Positions 40,173 to 50,733 are shown, counted from the stretch's first letter. The stretch: 64,000 bases of DNA from an uncultured Bacillota bacterium (GCA_946495675.1 CAMMDQ010000003.1:64453-128452), one strand, 5' to 3'. Made by a program: numbers and translations. The notes: generated by a model from the letters alone, not told the origin.

Positions 40173-41250
40173 ACCATACTTTTTCTTTTCTCACACTGAT
40201 AACAATCACAACGATGACGATGGCAAGAACTGCAATGCTGACGCCAACCACAACCCAAACTATTGTCGAAGGTTGAATAACATCTCCAGTCATAACAGAT
40301 TGTTCTTGAGTTGAAGTGATGTTTACTCCGTTGTAATCATCTTGGTAAACGCAGTAAACATTCCAATTTCCAGCATGACCATTATCATCAAAATAGAATG
40401 TCTCTCCACGGCGGTCTATTGCATTATCTTGGAACAAGCCTTGGTAACCTGCAAATTCACCCGTTGCATCATTTTCGGTCAAAACATAGTTGTTGTCTGC
40501 AAAATCTTGTCCGTAAACATACCAAACGAAACAATCCTTGTTGACATACTTAAAATCTGTGTCGGCACCAATAACATAAAAATTGAAAGCGTTATGTCCT
40601 GAAGTGGTGTAAGCATCTTCATAAGCGATGTCAAAGCTGACATCATTTGTAAGGTGGTCTGGATCAACTGCAAAATAATTTGAGGTTGACTGAGCGCCAT
40701 TTATGTCGATTGTAAATCGATAGATTCCCCAGCCTTGCGTGCTGATTTCAACTTGTCCTTCTGAGAGAAGCTCAAATGTATCTGTAAGGAAATTGTCAAC
40801 ATTAAAAGTGATTGAAGGCAAGTTGGTATAGTTGTCAGCTGAAACTGAAGCAACATTTTCATAGAGGATAAAATCATCATTTAAATCACTTTCATCTTCA
40901 GGAATTGACGATGATAAACCAGCATAATAACCAACATGAAGAGTCATAGTGTATTTTCCGTCTGCGGCAAGCGGTGGTGTTTGACCTTCTGCAAGTGCCG
41001 TTTCATCAAATGAAATTTTAAAACCTTGAAGTTGTCGCCACAGATAGATGGCGGTGTTTCCATCATGATCTTGAGAAAGGTTTTCATTTTCTCTGGCAAT
41101 AGCCTCAACTTTGATTGTGTTTTCGATAGATAAATCAGATGTTGCTTTTGATGAGATGGACGGCGGGCTGGTCAAGAGCAAGCCTATAATCAGAAAAACT
41201 GTGCACAATAATGCAATCATCATTTTGCTAAAAGATTTAACTTTTTTCAT
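40171..41250 (-). CDS. Secreted surface protein with C-terminal TM anchor
   Basis: Signal sequence MKKVKSFSKMMIALLCTVFLIIGLLL; C-terminal STIVWVVVGVSIAVLAIVIVVIVISVRKEKVW; SD AAGGAG. Confidence 0.8.
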   Translation of the reverse strand: MKKVKSFSKMMIALLCTVFLIIGLLLTSPPSISSKATSDLSIENTIKVEAIARENENLSQDHDGNTAIYLWRQLQGFKISFDETALAEGQTPPLAADGKYTMTLHVGYYAGLSSSIPEDESDLNDDFILYENVASVSADNYTNLPSITFNVDNFLTDTFELLSEGQVEISTQGWGIYRFTIDINGAQSTSNYFAVDPDHLTNDVSFDIAYEDAYTTSGHNAFNFYVIGADTDFKYVNKDCFVWYVYGQDFADNNYVLTENDATGEFAGYQGLFQDNAIDRRGETFYFDDNGHAGNWNVYCVYQDDYNGVNITSTQEQSVMTGDVIQPSTIVWVVVGVSIAVLAIVIVVIVISVRKEKVW

Positions 41251-41352
41251 CTCAAGCTCCTTTTTAGTATATTCTAACACAAAAAGAAGATTATTAAAAA
41301 CATTTTAAAAAGTTTTTTATCTTTTTTTATCTTTTTTCTTTTTCCAAATAAG

Positions 41353-41390
41353 TTGACAAAATCGGCAGTAAAATTTATACTAAAACTATG
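41353..41390 (+). promoter_or_regulatory. Sigma-A promoter with ATG at predicted +1 (leaderless)
   Basis: TTGACA-N17-TATACT-AAAACT-ATG, no SD. Confidence 0.75.
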
Positions 41391-42230
41391 GAAACACAAA
41401 TTGATCTTGAAATTGCAAAAAATCAAATATCGTTTGATTTTGATCATCTTGAAATGGAAGAAGAAAGTTCAACTCTTTCTCTTGTAAACGCAAAAAATAT
41501 TGATTGGGTTGCAGATGAAGTGCTTTTTGTGCTAGTCAAGGCAAAGCATGATGATTTTATCAAGAATTTGCCTGATTTTAAACTTTTTGGCAAAAGCATG
41601 TTAGAATGGGTTATGATGGCTGGCAATCATTGTCAAACGCTTGTGATTGATCAGCAGGAAAATATGCTTGAAAAACTTAAGTGCATTCAAACTGACAAAA
41701 AGATTATGGCGGTTTTTTATAGCGATACGCCGCTGCTTGACAAAACTTTATTCAACGAAATTTTAAATTATTTTGCAGTCAAAGGATACAATGCGCTTAA
41801 GCTTGTTCGTGGCGAAATTTTTAAAGTGGATTATCTTAAAAGTTTGACTGAATTTGCACAAAGCCCAAATTCAAAATTTTCTACCCTTGCACTTGAACCT
41901 GTTGATAGCGGCAAAATGCTTGCCTTTTGCTATAGAGAGCTTAAAAGAAAGATACAAAATTATCATATCAAGAATGGTGTTGTGATCTTTGACGATGCTG
42001 CCTGCATTGATGCAGATGCTGAAATAGAAAGGGGAGTCATCATCTATGGGGATAGTCGCATAGAAGGTCAAAGTGTGATTTGCAGCGGGACGGTTTTGAG
42101 AGATGCAATTATAAAGGACAGCATAATTGGCAGAAACTGTTTGCTCGAAAATTCTTATGTTGCAAAAAGTAAAATCTCTGATAATAAAACTATTTCAGCT
42201 TTTGAAAAAATTGAGAATATGTCGATATGA
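41388..42230 (+). CDS. Degenerate GlmU-like nucleotidyltransferase / left-handed beta-helix protein
   Basis: YSDTPLLDKTLFNEIL resembles the GlmU GDxPLL segment; hexapeptide repeats at C-terminus; LAAGxGxRM signature absent; immediately upstream of pth-mfd. Confidence 0.65.
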   Translation: METQIDLEIAKNQISFDFDHLEMEEESSTLSLVNAKNIDWVADEVLFVLVKAKHDDFIKNLPDFKLFGKSMLEWVMMAGNHCQTLVIDQQENMLEKLKCIQTDKKIMAVFYSDTPLLDKTLFNEILNYFAVKGYNALKLVRGEIFKVDYLKSLTEFAQSPNSKFSTLALEPVDSGKMLAFCYRELKRKIQNYHIKNGVVIFDDAACIDADAEIERGVIIYGDSRIEGQSVICSGTVLRDAIIKDSIIGRNCLLENSYVAKSKISDNKTISAFEKIENMSI

Positions 42231-42733
42231 TCATCGTTGTTGGACTGGGAAATATAGGCAGTGAATATGAAAATACCTATCATAACATTGGTTTTATGGT
42301 GGTTGACAAATTGGCTCAAATTTTGTCGACAAGTTTTTCGCTTTCAAAAGACAAGTGTATGGTTGCAAAAAGTTTTTACAAAGGACAAAGCATTATTCTT
42401 GCAAAGCCAATCACATATATGAACAATAGCGGTCAAGCCCTTGCACTCTTAAAAAAACGATACCATGATGGCAAATTTATAGTGGTGGTTGACGATATTG
42501 ATCTGCCGCAAGGCAAAATCCGTTATCGTGAGCATGGCAGTGCTGGCACGCACAATGGCTTAAGATCAATCGTTTCTTTCATTGGCCAAGATTTTGCACG
42601 GGTTAAGGTGGGCATTGGCAGAGATGAAAGTTTGGATCTTGCTGATTTTGTGCTTTCAAAAATTAAAGATAAACAGCTGTTTGAAAATATTGTCAAGCAG
42701 GCGGCAGAAATGGTGCTGGAGAAGATATGCTAG
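42227..42733 (+). CDS. pth: Peptidyl-tRNA hydrolase
   Basis: VGLGNIGSEYENTYHNIGFMVVD; KPITYMNNSGQ; GSAGTHNGLRS. Confidence 0.96.
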   Translation: MIIVVGLGNIGSEYENTYHNIGFMVVDKLAQILSTSFSLSKDKCMVAKSFYKGQSIILAKPITYMNNSGQALALLKKRYHDGKFIVVVDDIDLPQGKIRYREHGSAGTHNGLRSIVSFIGQDFARVKVGIGRDESLDLADFVLSKIKDKQLFENIVKQAAEMVLEKIC

Positions 42734-45700
42734 AAAATTTGTTTCAAGATGTCAAACATTTGCTAGGCTACAAAAAAATCTCAGGTGGTGGGGACGGCGA
42801 AAAGGCGATTTTAACTTTGCTTCAAGGCCCATCAATTTTTTTGTCTGACAATTTTGCGAGTGCTGGAAAACTGCGTAGAGCTCTGCTTTTGATGGGTAAA
42901 ACTGCAGAAATCATTTCTTCTGCTGTTGACAGAGAAGAAGGTGAAAGCAATATGCAGCCGTTTGTGGAGAATGTTTGCAAGTTTTTAAACGGACAGCTTG
43001 ACTATCTGATTGTTTTGCCATGCTCAGCAATAGTCAAATTTGACAAAAACGCATTGACATCTTTTGCAATCTCTTGCAATGAAAGTTTGGATTTAACAAA
43101 ACTAAGTCAAAAACTTTCGAGCATCGGTTACGAAAGGGTGGAGCTTGTTTCGCAAAAGGGGCAATTTGCTTTGCGAGGCGAGATTCTGGATATCTTTCCA
43201 GTTACTGAAGAAAATCCGGTCAGAATTGAGTTTTTTGATGATTTGGTGGAAGAAATTCATTTTTTTGACCTTGAAGGCATGAAAAACATTAAAACCATCG
43301 AAAAGATCTCTATAAATCCATGCTCTCTCGTTGACGGCAATGATTGTATTGTTGACTTAAGTGAAAATGTCTTTTTGGATCAAAGTTTGAATTTTAAAAA
43401 AGAAATTGAACTTTTAATGCAAAGTTATAGTGTTTTATCATATTTTGATGAAAAAAACTATGCAACTTTCGATTATATTTATCAAAATAGCAAAGTGGTT
43501 TTTGACAGCCTTGATGATGTTTCCGCTCAGTATAAAATTTCTTCTTTGCCTTCAAGAACCTATTTGACAAATTTTTTGGCTTTAAAAAATGATATTTTAT
43601 CCTATCACAAGATGGGCATGAAAATTGTTCTTTTTGCAGGCAATGAACGATTTAAGCAAAAATTGGAAGAATTTTGCAATGAGAATATGCTTACATGGCA
43701 AGATTTTGACCTAAAAGAGGATTTTGTGCCGGCTTTGTATATTTCGAAGCTTGATTTTCCCTACCAAATTTCTTTTCTTGAGAACAAGATAGTTTGTATT
43801 GGCTCTGACAGCCTTTTTAAGCATCCGACTACAAATTTTTCAAAATCAAAACATTCAGTTTTCTATCTGCCAAAGCTTGGCGATTATGTTGTGCATTCCT
43901 TCCATGGCATAGGAAAGTGCATAAAAATTGAAAGATTGAAAATTGCCGATATCGAAAAAGATTATTTTGTTATTGAATATAAAAATGGCGGCATTTTATA
44001 TCTTCCGAGTGAAGAAGCAAATTCTCTTTCAGCTTATGTTGGCACAGAAGAAAGCCCAAAATTGTCTTCACTTGGCGGGGCTGAATTTGCAAGACTTAAA
44101 GAAAGGGTTCGCTCAAGCGTTAAAGAAATGGCTTTTTCGCTTGCTAAAATCTACAAAGAAAGGCAGGACAAAAAAGGCTTTAAATTTGCTAGAGACGAAT
44201 TTTTGGAAAAACAATTTGCTGATGCTTTTGCTTATCAACTTTCAGCCGATCAAGAAAAAGCAATCATGGATATTGACTATGATATGGAAAACGGCAAAGT
44301 TATGGACAGGCTTATTTGTGGGGATGTTGGCTTTGGCAAAACTGAAGTTGCCATGCGAGCAATTTTCAAATGCGTCTATAATGGTTTGCAGGCAGCCCTT
44401 CTTTGCCCAACAACGATTTTATCTCAGCAGCATTTTGAAACACTTTCAAAAAGGTTTGAAGGATTTGGTGTGAAAGTGCAGGTTGTCAATAGGTTTAAAT
44501 CTGCAAGCCAAGTTAAGCAAATTTTGCAGGATGTCAAGGATGGAAAAGTTGATGTTTTGATTGGCACTCATAGGCTGCTTTCAAATGATGTTTCTTTCAA
44601 AAAACTAGGGCTTTTAGTTTTGGATGAAGAGCAGCGATTTGGGGTTGAACATAAAGAGAAGATCAAAAACAATTTCACTTTGGTTGATGTTTTGACACTT
44701 TCAGCAACACCCATTCCACGAACGCTGAACATGTCTTTATCAGGCATCCGAGATATTTCAGTTATTGAAACGCCGCCTAAAGACAGGCTGCCTATTCAAA
44801 CTTATGTGACCGCTTTTGACGACCAACTCCTAAAAGATGTTTTGCTGCGAGAAAAAGCAAGGGGTGGAATTTCTTTTGTGATTTACAATCGTGTTGAAAA
44901 TATTGATGCTTTTGCTGCGCATCTTTCTATGTTGCTGCCTGATTGCAAGATTGGCTTTGCTCATGGTCAAATGCAAGAGCATCATCTTGAAAAGGTTATT
45001 GAAAATCTTTACGCTGGGCATTACGACATTCTTGTTTCAACAACTTTAATTGAAAATGGGGTTGACATGGCAAAAGCAAACACAATGGTGGTTGTTGATG
45101 CTGACAGGCTGGGACTTAGCACACTTTATCAGTTGCGTGGCCGAATTGGTCGAAGTGATAAGCTCAGCTATGCATATTTGACATATACAAAAGATAAAGT
45201 TTTGACAGAGCAGTCAATAAAAAGGTTGGAAGCGTTGAAAGAGTTTTCAACGCTAGGAAGTGGTTTTAAAATTGCCATGCGAGATTTAGAAATTCGAGGA
45301 GCGGGGAATATTTTTGGCAAACAGCAACATGGTCATATTGCAAAAGTGGGCTACGACATGTATGTGAAGATTTTGGATGAAGAAGTCAAAAACCTTAAAG
45401 GCGAAAAAATCGAAGATAAAAATGATGTCAAACTTGAGGTTGCGATTGATGCATTTATTGACCAAAATTACATTTCTTCCAGTCAAGAACGCATTGTTTA
45501 CTACACTCGCATAAGTGAAATTGAAAATCAAAGCGACAAACAAAGTGTTATCACAAGTCTGCAAGATGCTTTTGGGGCTGTTCCTCAAGAAATCATCAAC
45601 CTTTGCAATTTGGCACATTTACGCAACCTGGCAGGTCGATTTATGATTGAAAAAATCAAAATCAACAATGCTGTGAGTGAAATTTATCTTAAAAAGCAAG

Positions 45701-45861
45701 AACAAATTGTTGATAAACCTCTAGCTGAAAAATTGTCTGCCTTTGGTGGCAAACTCGTTTACGGCACAGCCCTTAAAATTTCTTTCAATTTTGTCGGGAA
45801 TGTGGCAAAAAAGCTTGAAAAAATGTTGGAATTTTTGATTGAAACAACAAAAAATGATTAA
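42727..45861 (+). CDS. mfd: Transcription-repair coupling factor
   Basis: 1044 aa; GDVGFGKTEVAMRA, DEEQRFGVEHKEKIK, RGRIGRS. Confidence 0.97.
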   Translation: MLENLFQDVKHLLGYKKISGGGDGEKAILTLLQGPSIFLSDNFASAGKLRRALLLMGKTAEIISSAVDREEGESNMQPFVENVCKFLNGQLDYLIVLPCSAIVKFDKNALTSFAISCNESLDLTKLSQKLSSIGYERVELVSQKGQFALRGEILDIFPVTEENPVRIEFFDDLVEEIHFFDLEGMKNIKTIEKISINPCSLVDGNDCIVDLSENVFLDQSLNFKKEIELLMQSYSVLSYFDEKNYATFDYIYQNSKVVFDSLDDVSAQYKISSLPSRTYLTNFLALKNDILSYHKMGMKIVLFAGNERFKQKLEEFCNENMLTWQDFDLKEDFVPALYISKLDFPYQISFLENKIVCIGSDSLFKHPTTNFSKSKHSVFYLPKLGDYVVHSFHGIGKCIKIERLKIADIEKDYFVIEYKNGGILYLPSEEANSLSAYVGTEESPKLSSLGGAEFARLKERVRSSVKEMAFSLAKIYKERQDKKGFKFARDEFLEKQFADAFAYQLSADQEKAIMDIDYDMENGKVMDRLICGDVGFGKTEVAMRAIFKCVYNGLQAALLCPTTILSQQHFETLSKRFEGFGVKVQVVNRFKSASQVKQILQDVKDGKVDVLIGTHRLLSNDVSFKKLGLLVLDEEQRFGVEHKEKIKNNFTLVDVLTLSATPIPRTLNMSLSGIRDISVIETPPKDRLPIQTYVTAFDDQLLKDVLLREKARGGISFVIYNRVENIDAFAAHLSMLLPDCKIGFAHGQMQEHHLEKVIENLYAGHYDILVSTTLIENGVDMAKANTMVVVDADRLGLSTLYQLRGRIGRSDKLSYAYLTYTKDKVLTEQSIKRLEALKEFSTLGSGFKIAMRDLEIRGAGNIFGKQQHGHIAKVGYDMYVKILDEEVKNLKGEKIEDKNDVKLEVAIDAFIDQNYISSSQERIVYYTRISEIENQSDKQSVITSLQDAFGAVPQEIINLCNLAHLRNLAGRFMIEKIKINNAVSEIYLKKQEQIVDKPLAEKLSAFGGKLVYGTALKISFNFVGNVAKKLEKMLEFLIETTKND

Positions 45862-45997
45862 AAAAGCTCTGGGATGCAATAATTTTAGTAATTTAAAAAA
45901 GATATATAAATTTGCTTGAAATTTTCATGCCATTTGTGCTAAACTTTAATGTGTGATTTTAAATTAAGTAAATTTATCCACTTGCTATGGAGAATAT

Positions 45998-47791
45998 ATG
46001 AAAAAAAGATTTTTAGGGCTACTGTTATGTTTTACTCTTTTTAGCATGTCAATTTTGACAGGTTGTTCTTTGTTCACGCAAAACACCGAATTATATTACA
46101 ACACCATCGTTGCAACGCTTGTGAAAGATGATCGTACAATCGAAATCACCAAGCAAGAGTTGATTGAAATGTATATGAGCTATGGTTCTATGTATGAGCA
46201 ATATTATGGCTATTCAACTGAAGAGGCTTATCAAATGTCTCTCACCTTGGTTGAAAACAATAAAATAAGCATAGTTGAAGGCGAAAAAATTGTTCAAGAA
46301 AGGGGCGGACTGACGAAAAAAGAGAAGTCTTATATTTGGCAGGAAACAATGGATGCCTTACTAGACAATTTTGACAGATACTATCAACAAATCATTGAGG
46401 CGGAAGATGAAAGCGAGTCTGATGATATAACTTTTGAAGGTTACCAAAAAACTGCTAAAATTGAAAATGGTCAAATCGTTCGAGAAAATGTTCCTACAAA
46501 AGTGATTGATGAATATGATTATGACGAAAGTAATGCTCACGATTATTCAAATGAAGAAGATAAAAAATTGATTTATACAAATCTTATTGGTCATGTGACA
46601 AGCGGAGATGAAAATTATCGAGAAGCATTTGAAGATTATAAGCAAGCTCTTATTTCATCAGAACAGGGATTAAACCTTTCCACGGATACTCCAAGCCTTT
46701 TTGAAAGGGAAATTGAAAGGCTGAGCAAACTTATGTATGAAACCTATATGTCAACAGTTTACTCAGAACAATTTGAAACTTATGACGAAGCTTCTTATGT
46801 GACAATGAGTGATATTCTTGCTCTTTATTCTAGCAAAGTTCGACGAGATTATGTTCAGTATCAAATTGAAGACAGCTCAGAATACGACAGCACAATTCAA
46901 AGCAATGCAGCAGGTGTTTATTACTACAAAAATGGCGAAGAAGACACAAAATACTTCACTGTTGCAAACATTTTGATTATGTTTGATGAAACGCAACAGG
47001 AGAAATACAACGAAATTTATGAAAGATTTTATGGTCAATCTCCTGACGAAGGCGATCCGCCAGAAGAACTTGTGAATAGTGATGTAAGCTATGATGGCAG
47101 CTATTCAAGAACTGATTTTGAAAATGATTTGACAGCGCTTTACAATCAACTTAAGCCTGTTGTAAGACAGAAAGAAGGAGAGTCAAACATCTATAAAGAA
47201 GTCGAGTCTAATTTGACCCAAGATACTCTTTTGCAAAACATAAAAACTCAACTTTCAAACGAGTCTAATTTGAATAATAAAGCAGACCTAATAAACCAGT
47301 ATATTTATATGTATAATGAAGATGAAGGAATGTTTAATGCTGAATCTTGTTATGTTGTTGGTGTTGATTCAAATGGAGAAGGTGTGTCAAGCTTCGTTCA
47401 ATCATTTGAAGATGCAGCTATTGCTCTTTACAACAATGGGCAGGGGAAATTTGGTGATGTGTCACCAAATTATGTAAGATCGAATTATGGTTTGCACATC
47501 ATTATTTACACAGGCCCTGCACAAAATGAAAATATCGCAAAACTTTTGACTACTGCTAATGAAAATTTCACTTTGAGTTACTCTCAAGGTGACGAAAATG
47601 ACCCAGACAGCGCGATTTACACACTTTATCACACAAGAGTAAATCCACTTGTTGACAAAACATATTTTGATGTGCTATATGATGAAATTTATCAAGATGA
47701 TGCTGCAAATTTGCAATCATTAGATATAGAAGAGCTGCGTAATGAATATGCTATAACACATTTTGTTGATCGCTATTCTGATTTGTTTTAA
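45998..47791 (+). CDS. Lipoprotein, PrsA/SurA-like foldase-type
   Basis: Lipobox LTGCSLF; helical SurA_N-like domain; position after mfd. Confidence 0.65.
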   Translation: MKKRFLGLLLCFTLFSMSILTGCSLFTQNTELYYNTIVATLVKDDRTIEITKQELIEMYMSYGSMYEQYYGYSTEEAYQMSLTLVENNKISIVEGEKIVQERGGLTKKEKSYIWQETMDALLDNFDRYYQQIIEAEDESESDDITFEGYQKTAKIENGQIVRENVPTKVIDEYDYDESNAHDYSNEEDKKLIYTNLIGHVTSGDENYREAFEDYKQALISSEQGLNLSTDTPSLFEREIERLSKLMYETYMSTVYSEQFETYDEASYVTMSDILALYSSKVRRDYVQYQIEDSSEYDSTIQSNAAGVYYYKNGEEDTKYFTVANILIMFDETQQEKYNEIYERFYGQSPDEGDPPEELVNSDVSYDGSYSRTDFENDLTALYNQLKPVVRQKEGESNIYKEVESNLTQDTLLQNIKTQLSNESNLNNKADLINQYIYMYNEDEGMFNAESCYVVGVDSNGEGVSSFVQSFEDAAIALYNNGQGKFGDVSPNYVRSNYGLHIIIYTGPAQNENIAKLLTTANENFTLSYSQGDENDPDSAIYTLYHTRVNPLVDKTYFDVLYDEIYQDDAANLQSLDIEELRNEYAITHFVDRYSDLF

Positions 47792-47809
47792 TTAAATCAA
47801 ACATAAGTT

Positions 47810-47845
47810 ATAAAATGTTCTTGTTAAGTTGACAAGAACATTTTT
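47810..47845 (+). terminator. Terminator whose 3' arm contains the next promoter's -35
   Basis: AAAATGTTCTTGTTAAGTTGACAAGAACATTTTT. Confidence 0.8.
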
Positions 47846-47866
47846 ATTTGTTAAACTAGGTCTATG
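47829..47866 (+). promoter_or_regulatory. Sigma-A promoter with ATG at predicted +1 (leaderless)
   Basis: TTGACA-N17-TAAACT-AGGTCT-ATG. Confidence 0.7.
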
Positions 47867-49363
47867 CAAAACTCTGACAATCAGCAAAATGAAAAAAAAG
47901 CATTGCAGCTTTCGATTGACGGAACAGCTGTAGACAAAGTCGCTCAAAATTTGGAAGAAGAGGCGGCTGGCATTGCTGATGAAAATGATTTATCACATTT
48001 TAAAGGTAAAGTTTTTTATCCGGTGGGTAGGTCCAAACTGGTTTTTAATAATAAAAGTTTGCTCAAAAAAAAGGAAAATCAAACAAAAGAAAATTTCCTT
48101 AGTGTGATTAAAAGAAAACTTGGTTTTCAACAGCTCAGACTTAAAGCAGAAAGTGCTTTTGCAAAACCTATGAGCGAGCAGGAACAAAAAGAAAAACTCG
48201 CAGAAGCTGAGAAGTCTGTTTCGAAAAAAAGCAGCAAAAAAAGCAAGCTGAAAAATTTGATTTTTTTCTTCATCAACATTGCTATTGTTGCAGGAATTTT
48301 GACTTACCAACTGACACAAGAAGAATTTGCACCTCTTTCAGGATTAAGATTTGATTGGACTGCTCTTTTGGTTGTGATAGCTTTATACTGTGGATTGCTG
48401 TTTGCAGAAACCTTGACAATGGGCTATCTGATGAAAATTTCGACAAACAAATGGGCTCTTGGTTTTTCTTTCAAATTGACTTATATCGGCAGATATTATG
48501 ACAATGTTACACCGATGTCAACAGGTGGGCAGCCTTTTCAAATTGCCTATTCCAAATCGCATGGATTGCCAATGCATACTTCATTGTCGATTCCATTTGG
48601 AAAGTATATCTTTGGACAAATCGCATGGTTTATTCTTAGTGTGATATGCCTTATTTACAGCTTTGCTGTTATGAATATGAATGTTTTTGTTATGACAACA
48701 AGTATAATTGGGTTTGTTTTAGGTTCAGTTGTGCTTGTGGTTACTGTCTTTTTGTGCATTTGCAAAACTGTTGGGAAAAAATTGGTTGTTAAAGTTTTAA
48801 AACTACTTTACAAAATGAAAATAATCAAAAATTATGACAAGCAGTATGAAAAAATCACTAAATATATCAGTGATTTCCAAGATGTTATGCAGCAATATGC
48901 AAAAAGTCCAAAAGATTTTCTGTTTCTTGTTGGAATGAGCTTGCTTAGGATGGTTTTCCATTATTCAATCCCATTTTTTATCATTTACTTTTTCAATGGT
49001 GGGATTGACGGCTCCATGTTTATACCTGTTTTTGTAATGTGTAATTTGGTAGATATGGCCTCATCCTTCTTCCCGTTGCCTGGTGGTTCAGGCATGAATG
49101 AAATTTCATTTGCTGCAGCCTTTGGCTCTATTGTTGGGCAAAACAATATTCTTGTGTGGGTGTTGCTTGGATGGCGTTTCTTCTCATACTACATTTATCT
49201 ATTGCAAGGCATTATAATTCTATCCTACGATGTCAGCTATGGCAACAGAAAGTATCGTTGGAATGTTTGCCGTCAAAATTTGATTGAAGAAAGCAACCAA
49301 TTTAAGCAGATTCAAATTGACAATTTCAGATTAGCCCGTTCTCGTAGAAGAAAAAAGGTGTAA
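47864..49363 (+). CDS. Lysylphosphatidylglycerol synthase TM region / flippase-like family protein
   Basis: MSTGGQPFQIAYSKSHGLP; FPLPGGSGMNEISFAAAF. Confidence 0.88.
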   Translation: MQNSDNQQNEKKALQLSIDGTAVDKVAQNLEEEAAGIADENDLSHFKGKVFYPVGRSKLVFNNKSLLKKKENQTKENFLSVIKRKLGFQQLRLKAESAFAKPMSEQEQKEKLAEAEKSVSKKSSKKSKLKNLIFFFINIAIVAGILTYQLTQEEFAPLSGLRFDWTALLVVIALYCGLLFAETLTMGYLMKISTNKWALGFSFKLTYIGRYYDNVTPMSTGGQPFQIAYSKSHGLPMHTSLSIPFGKYIFGQIAWFILSVICLIYSFAVMNMNVFVMTTSIIGFVLGSVVLVVTVFLCICKTVGKKLVVKVLKLLYKMKIIKNYDKQYEKITKYISDFQDVMQQYAKSPKDFLFLVGMSLLRMVFHYSIPFFIIYFFNGGIDGSMFIPVFVMCNLVDMASSFFPLPGGSGMNEISFAAAFGSIVGQNNILVWVLLGWRFFSYYIYLLQGIIILSYDVSYGNRKYRWNVCRQNLIEESNQFKQIQIDNFRLARSRRRKKV

Positions 49364-49415
49364 CTTGTTGTTTAGTTAGTGAATAAAATCGTTTTGAGCC
49401 GACCAAAATATTTGT

Positions 49416-49973
49416 ATGAAAATCGACAAATCAAATTTTGGTTGGCTTTTTGCATGTATCGGGCTTGTTTTGCTTTTGGTCCTAAGTGTTTATCTTGGCA
49501 AAAGCGGCTTTTTTTTCACAACAGAAAATACCTATACAACTGATTTGATTTTGGGACAGAGTATCGAGTGTGGTTTGCAAAAAAATCAATCAACCAGTGC
49601 ATCTTTAAATTTTTCAGGTGGATTTTTGCCAGATGAAAGATTACCTCAAGTTGTTGCTGTCAAAAATATGGATGGTGAAGCCTCTTTGTATTTAAGAGCC
49701 AAGGTTTTTGTTTATTCTTCACAAAATCAAATTTTGGATGTTGATATAGTTGAAAATAGTAATTGGGTCAAAAATGATGATGGATATTTTTATTACAACG
49801 ACCTGATTCAGCCAAACGAGAAGGTGAGTTTGTGCTCGCATGTTATTCTTGGAAGTCAAGATTTTCAACCTGTAAGCTGGAAAAAATATATTTTGACTTT
49901 TGTATTTGAAACCCTAGACAGCAATCTTGATGTTCAAACAATTTGGGGCAGCCAAGCGGGTGAAAATGTTTGA
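49416..49973 (+). CDS. Secreted protein, possibly BsaA/TasA-like
   Basis: N-terminal TM; LYLRAKVFVY...NSNWVKNDDGYFYYNDLIQPNEKVSL resembles SipW-dependent matrix protein family. Confidence 0.5.
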   Translation: MKIDKSNFGWLFACIGLVLLLVLSVYLGKSGFFFTTENTYTTDLILGQSIECGLQKNQSTSASLNFSGGFLPDERLPQVVAVKNMDGEASLYLRAKVFVYSSQNQILDVDIVENSNWVKNDDGYFYYNDLIQPNEKVSLCSHVILGSQDFQPVSWKKYILTFVFETLDSNLDVQTIWGSQAGENV

Positions 49974-50018
49974 CAAAATTTAAAATATTCAATTATAATA
50001 TTTTCAAAGGAGTTTAGC

Positions 50019-50207
50019 ATGCCATTTGTTCCACCACCACCGCCACCAAATTTTAAAAAACCAGAGTATAACACTGAAAAGCAAACTATCGGCACAGAAG
50101 ATAAACGAGATACAAGAGAAAAGGGCAGAAAAATTTTATTTTCAGCACTAGCAGTGCTTTGTTTTGTTGTTGCCATTGTTATGTTCACTTTAATGACAGT
50201 TTTATAA
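50019..50207 (+). CDS. Small single-TM protein with proline-rich N-terminus
   Basis: 62 aa; SD AAAGGAG; MPFVPPPPPPNFKK. Confidence 0.65.
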   Translation: MPFVPPPPPPNFKKPEYNTEKQTIGTEDKRDTREKGRKILFSALAVLCFVVAIVMFTLMTVL

Positions 50208-50262
50208 CAAAATTCTGCAAAAAAAGTTTATTATAGATTTTTAAATAGGCAATCATTTTTTT

Positions 50263-50706
50263 ATGAAAAATTTGGTTGCTTTTTTATTTTTATCGATATT
50301 GCTGTTTGTATTTTGTTATTTCGATTTTTCTCCATCGCTGCCGTTTTCTTCAGCAGTGAGAGCAAGTTTTGTGCTAAAGCAGCAGGTTGAAGGTTATGAT
50401 TATGTGCAAAATGGTGATGAATATATAGTCGAGGTTTACAGCGATATTGAAAGTTTTTATCAAAAATATTCAGACAAAATCAAAGGATTTAATTTGTATT
50501 TTTCTGAGAATGCTGAGCAAATAATTCAAACTTTATCAGGTCAAATTTATAGATCGCAAGATGTTGAAGGTATGAAAATTTATTATGGTTACACAAATTT
50601 ATATAATGATTTTCGTTATGTGTCAGGCAAAAAAATAAATGTTCAGATTGCAGAGCAAGAAAATCAGGTGATTGTCGGATTTCCGCTCATTTTGACGGGC
50701 TTTTAG
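50263..50706 (+). CDS. Hypothetical secreted protein, possible YwmB-like C-terminus
   Basis: MKIYYGYTN...VSGKKINVQIAEQENQVIVGFPLI; adjacent to spoIIQ-like gene. Confidence 0.45.
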   Translation: MKNLVAFLFLSILLFVFCYFDFSPSLPFSSAVRASFVLKQQVEGYDYVQNGDEYIVEVYSDIESFYQKYSDKIKGFNLYFSENAEQIIQTLSGQIYRSQDVEGMKIYYGYTNLYNDFRYVSGKKINVQIAEQENQVIVGFPLILTGF

Positions 50707-50733
50707 CAAAAAGTTATTCTAGTGAAAAATTAT

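Noticed and set aside
43943-44473. 176-aa + strand ORF within mfd
   Set aside because: Out-of-frame overlap with conserved mfd.
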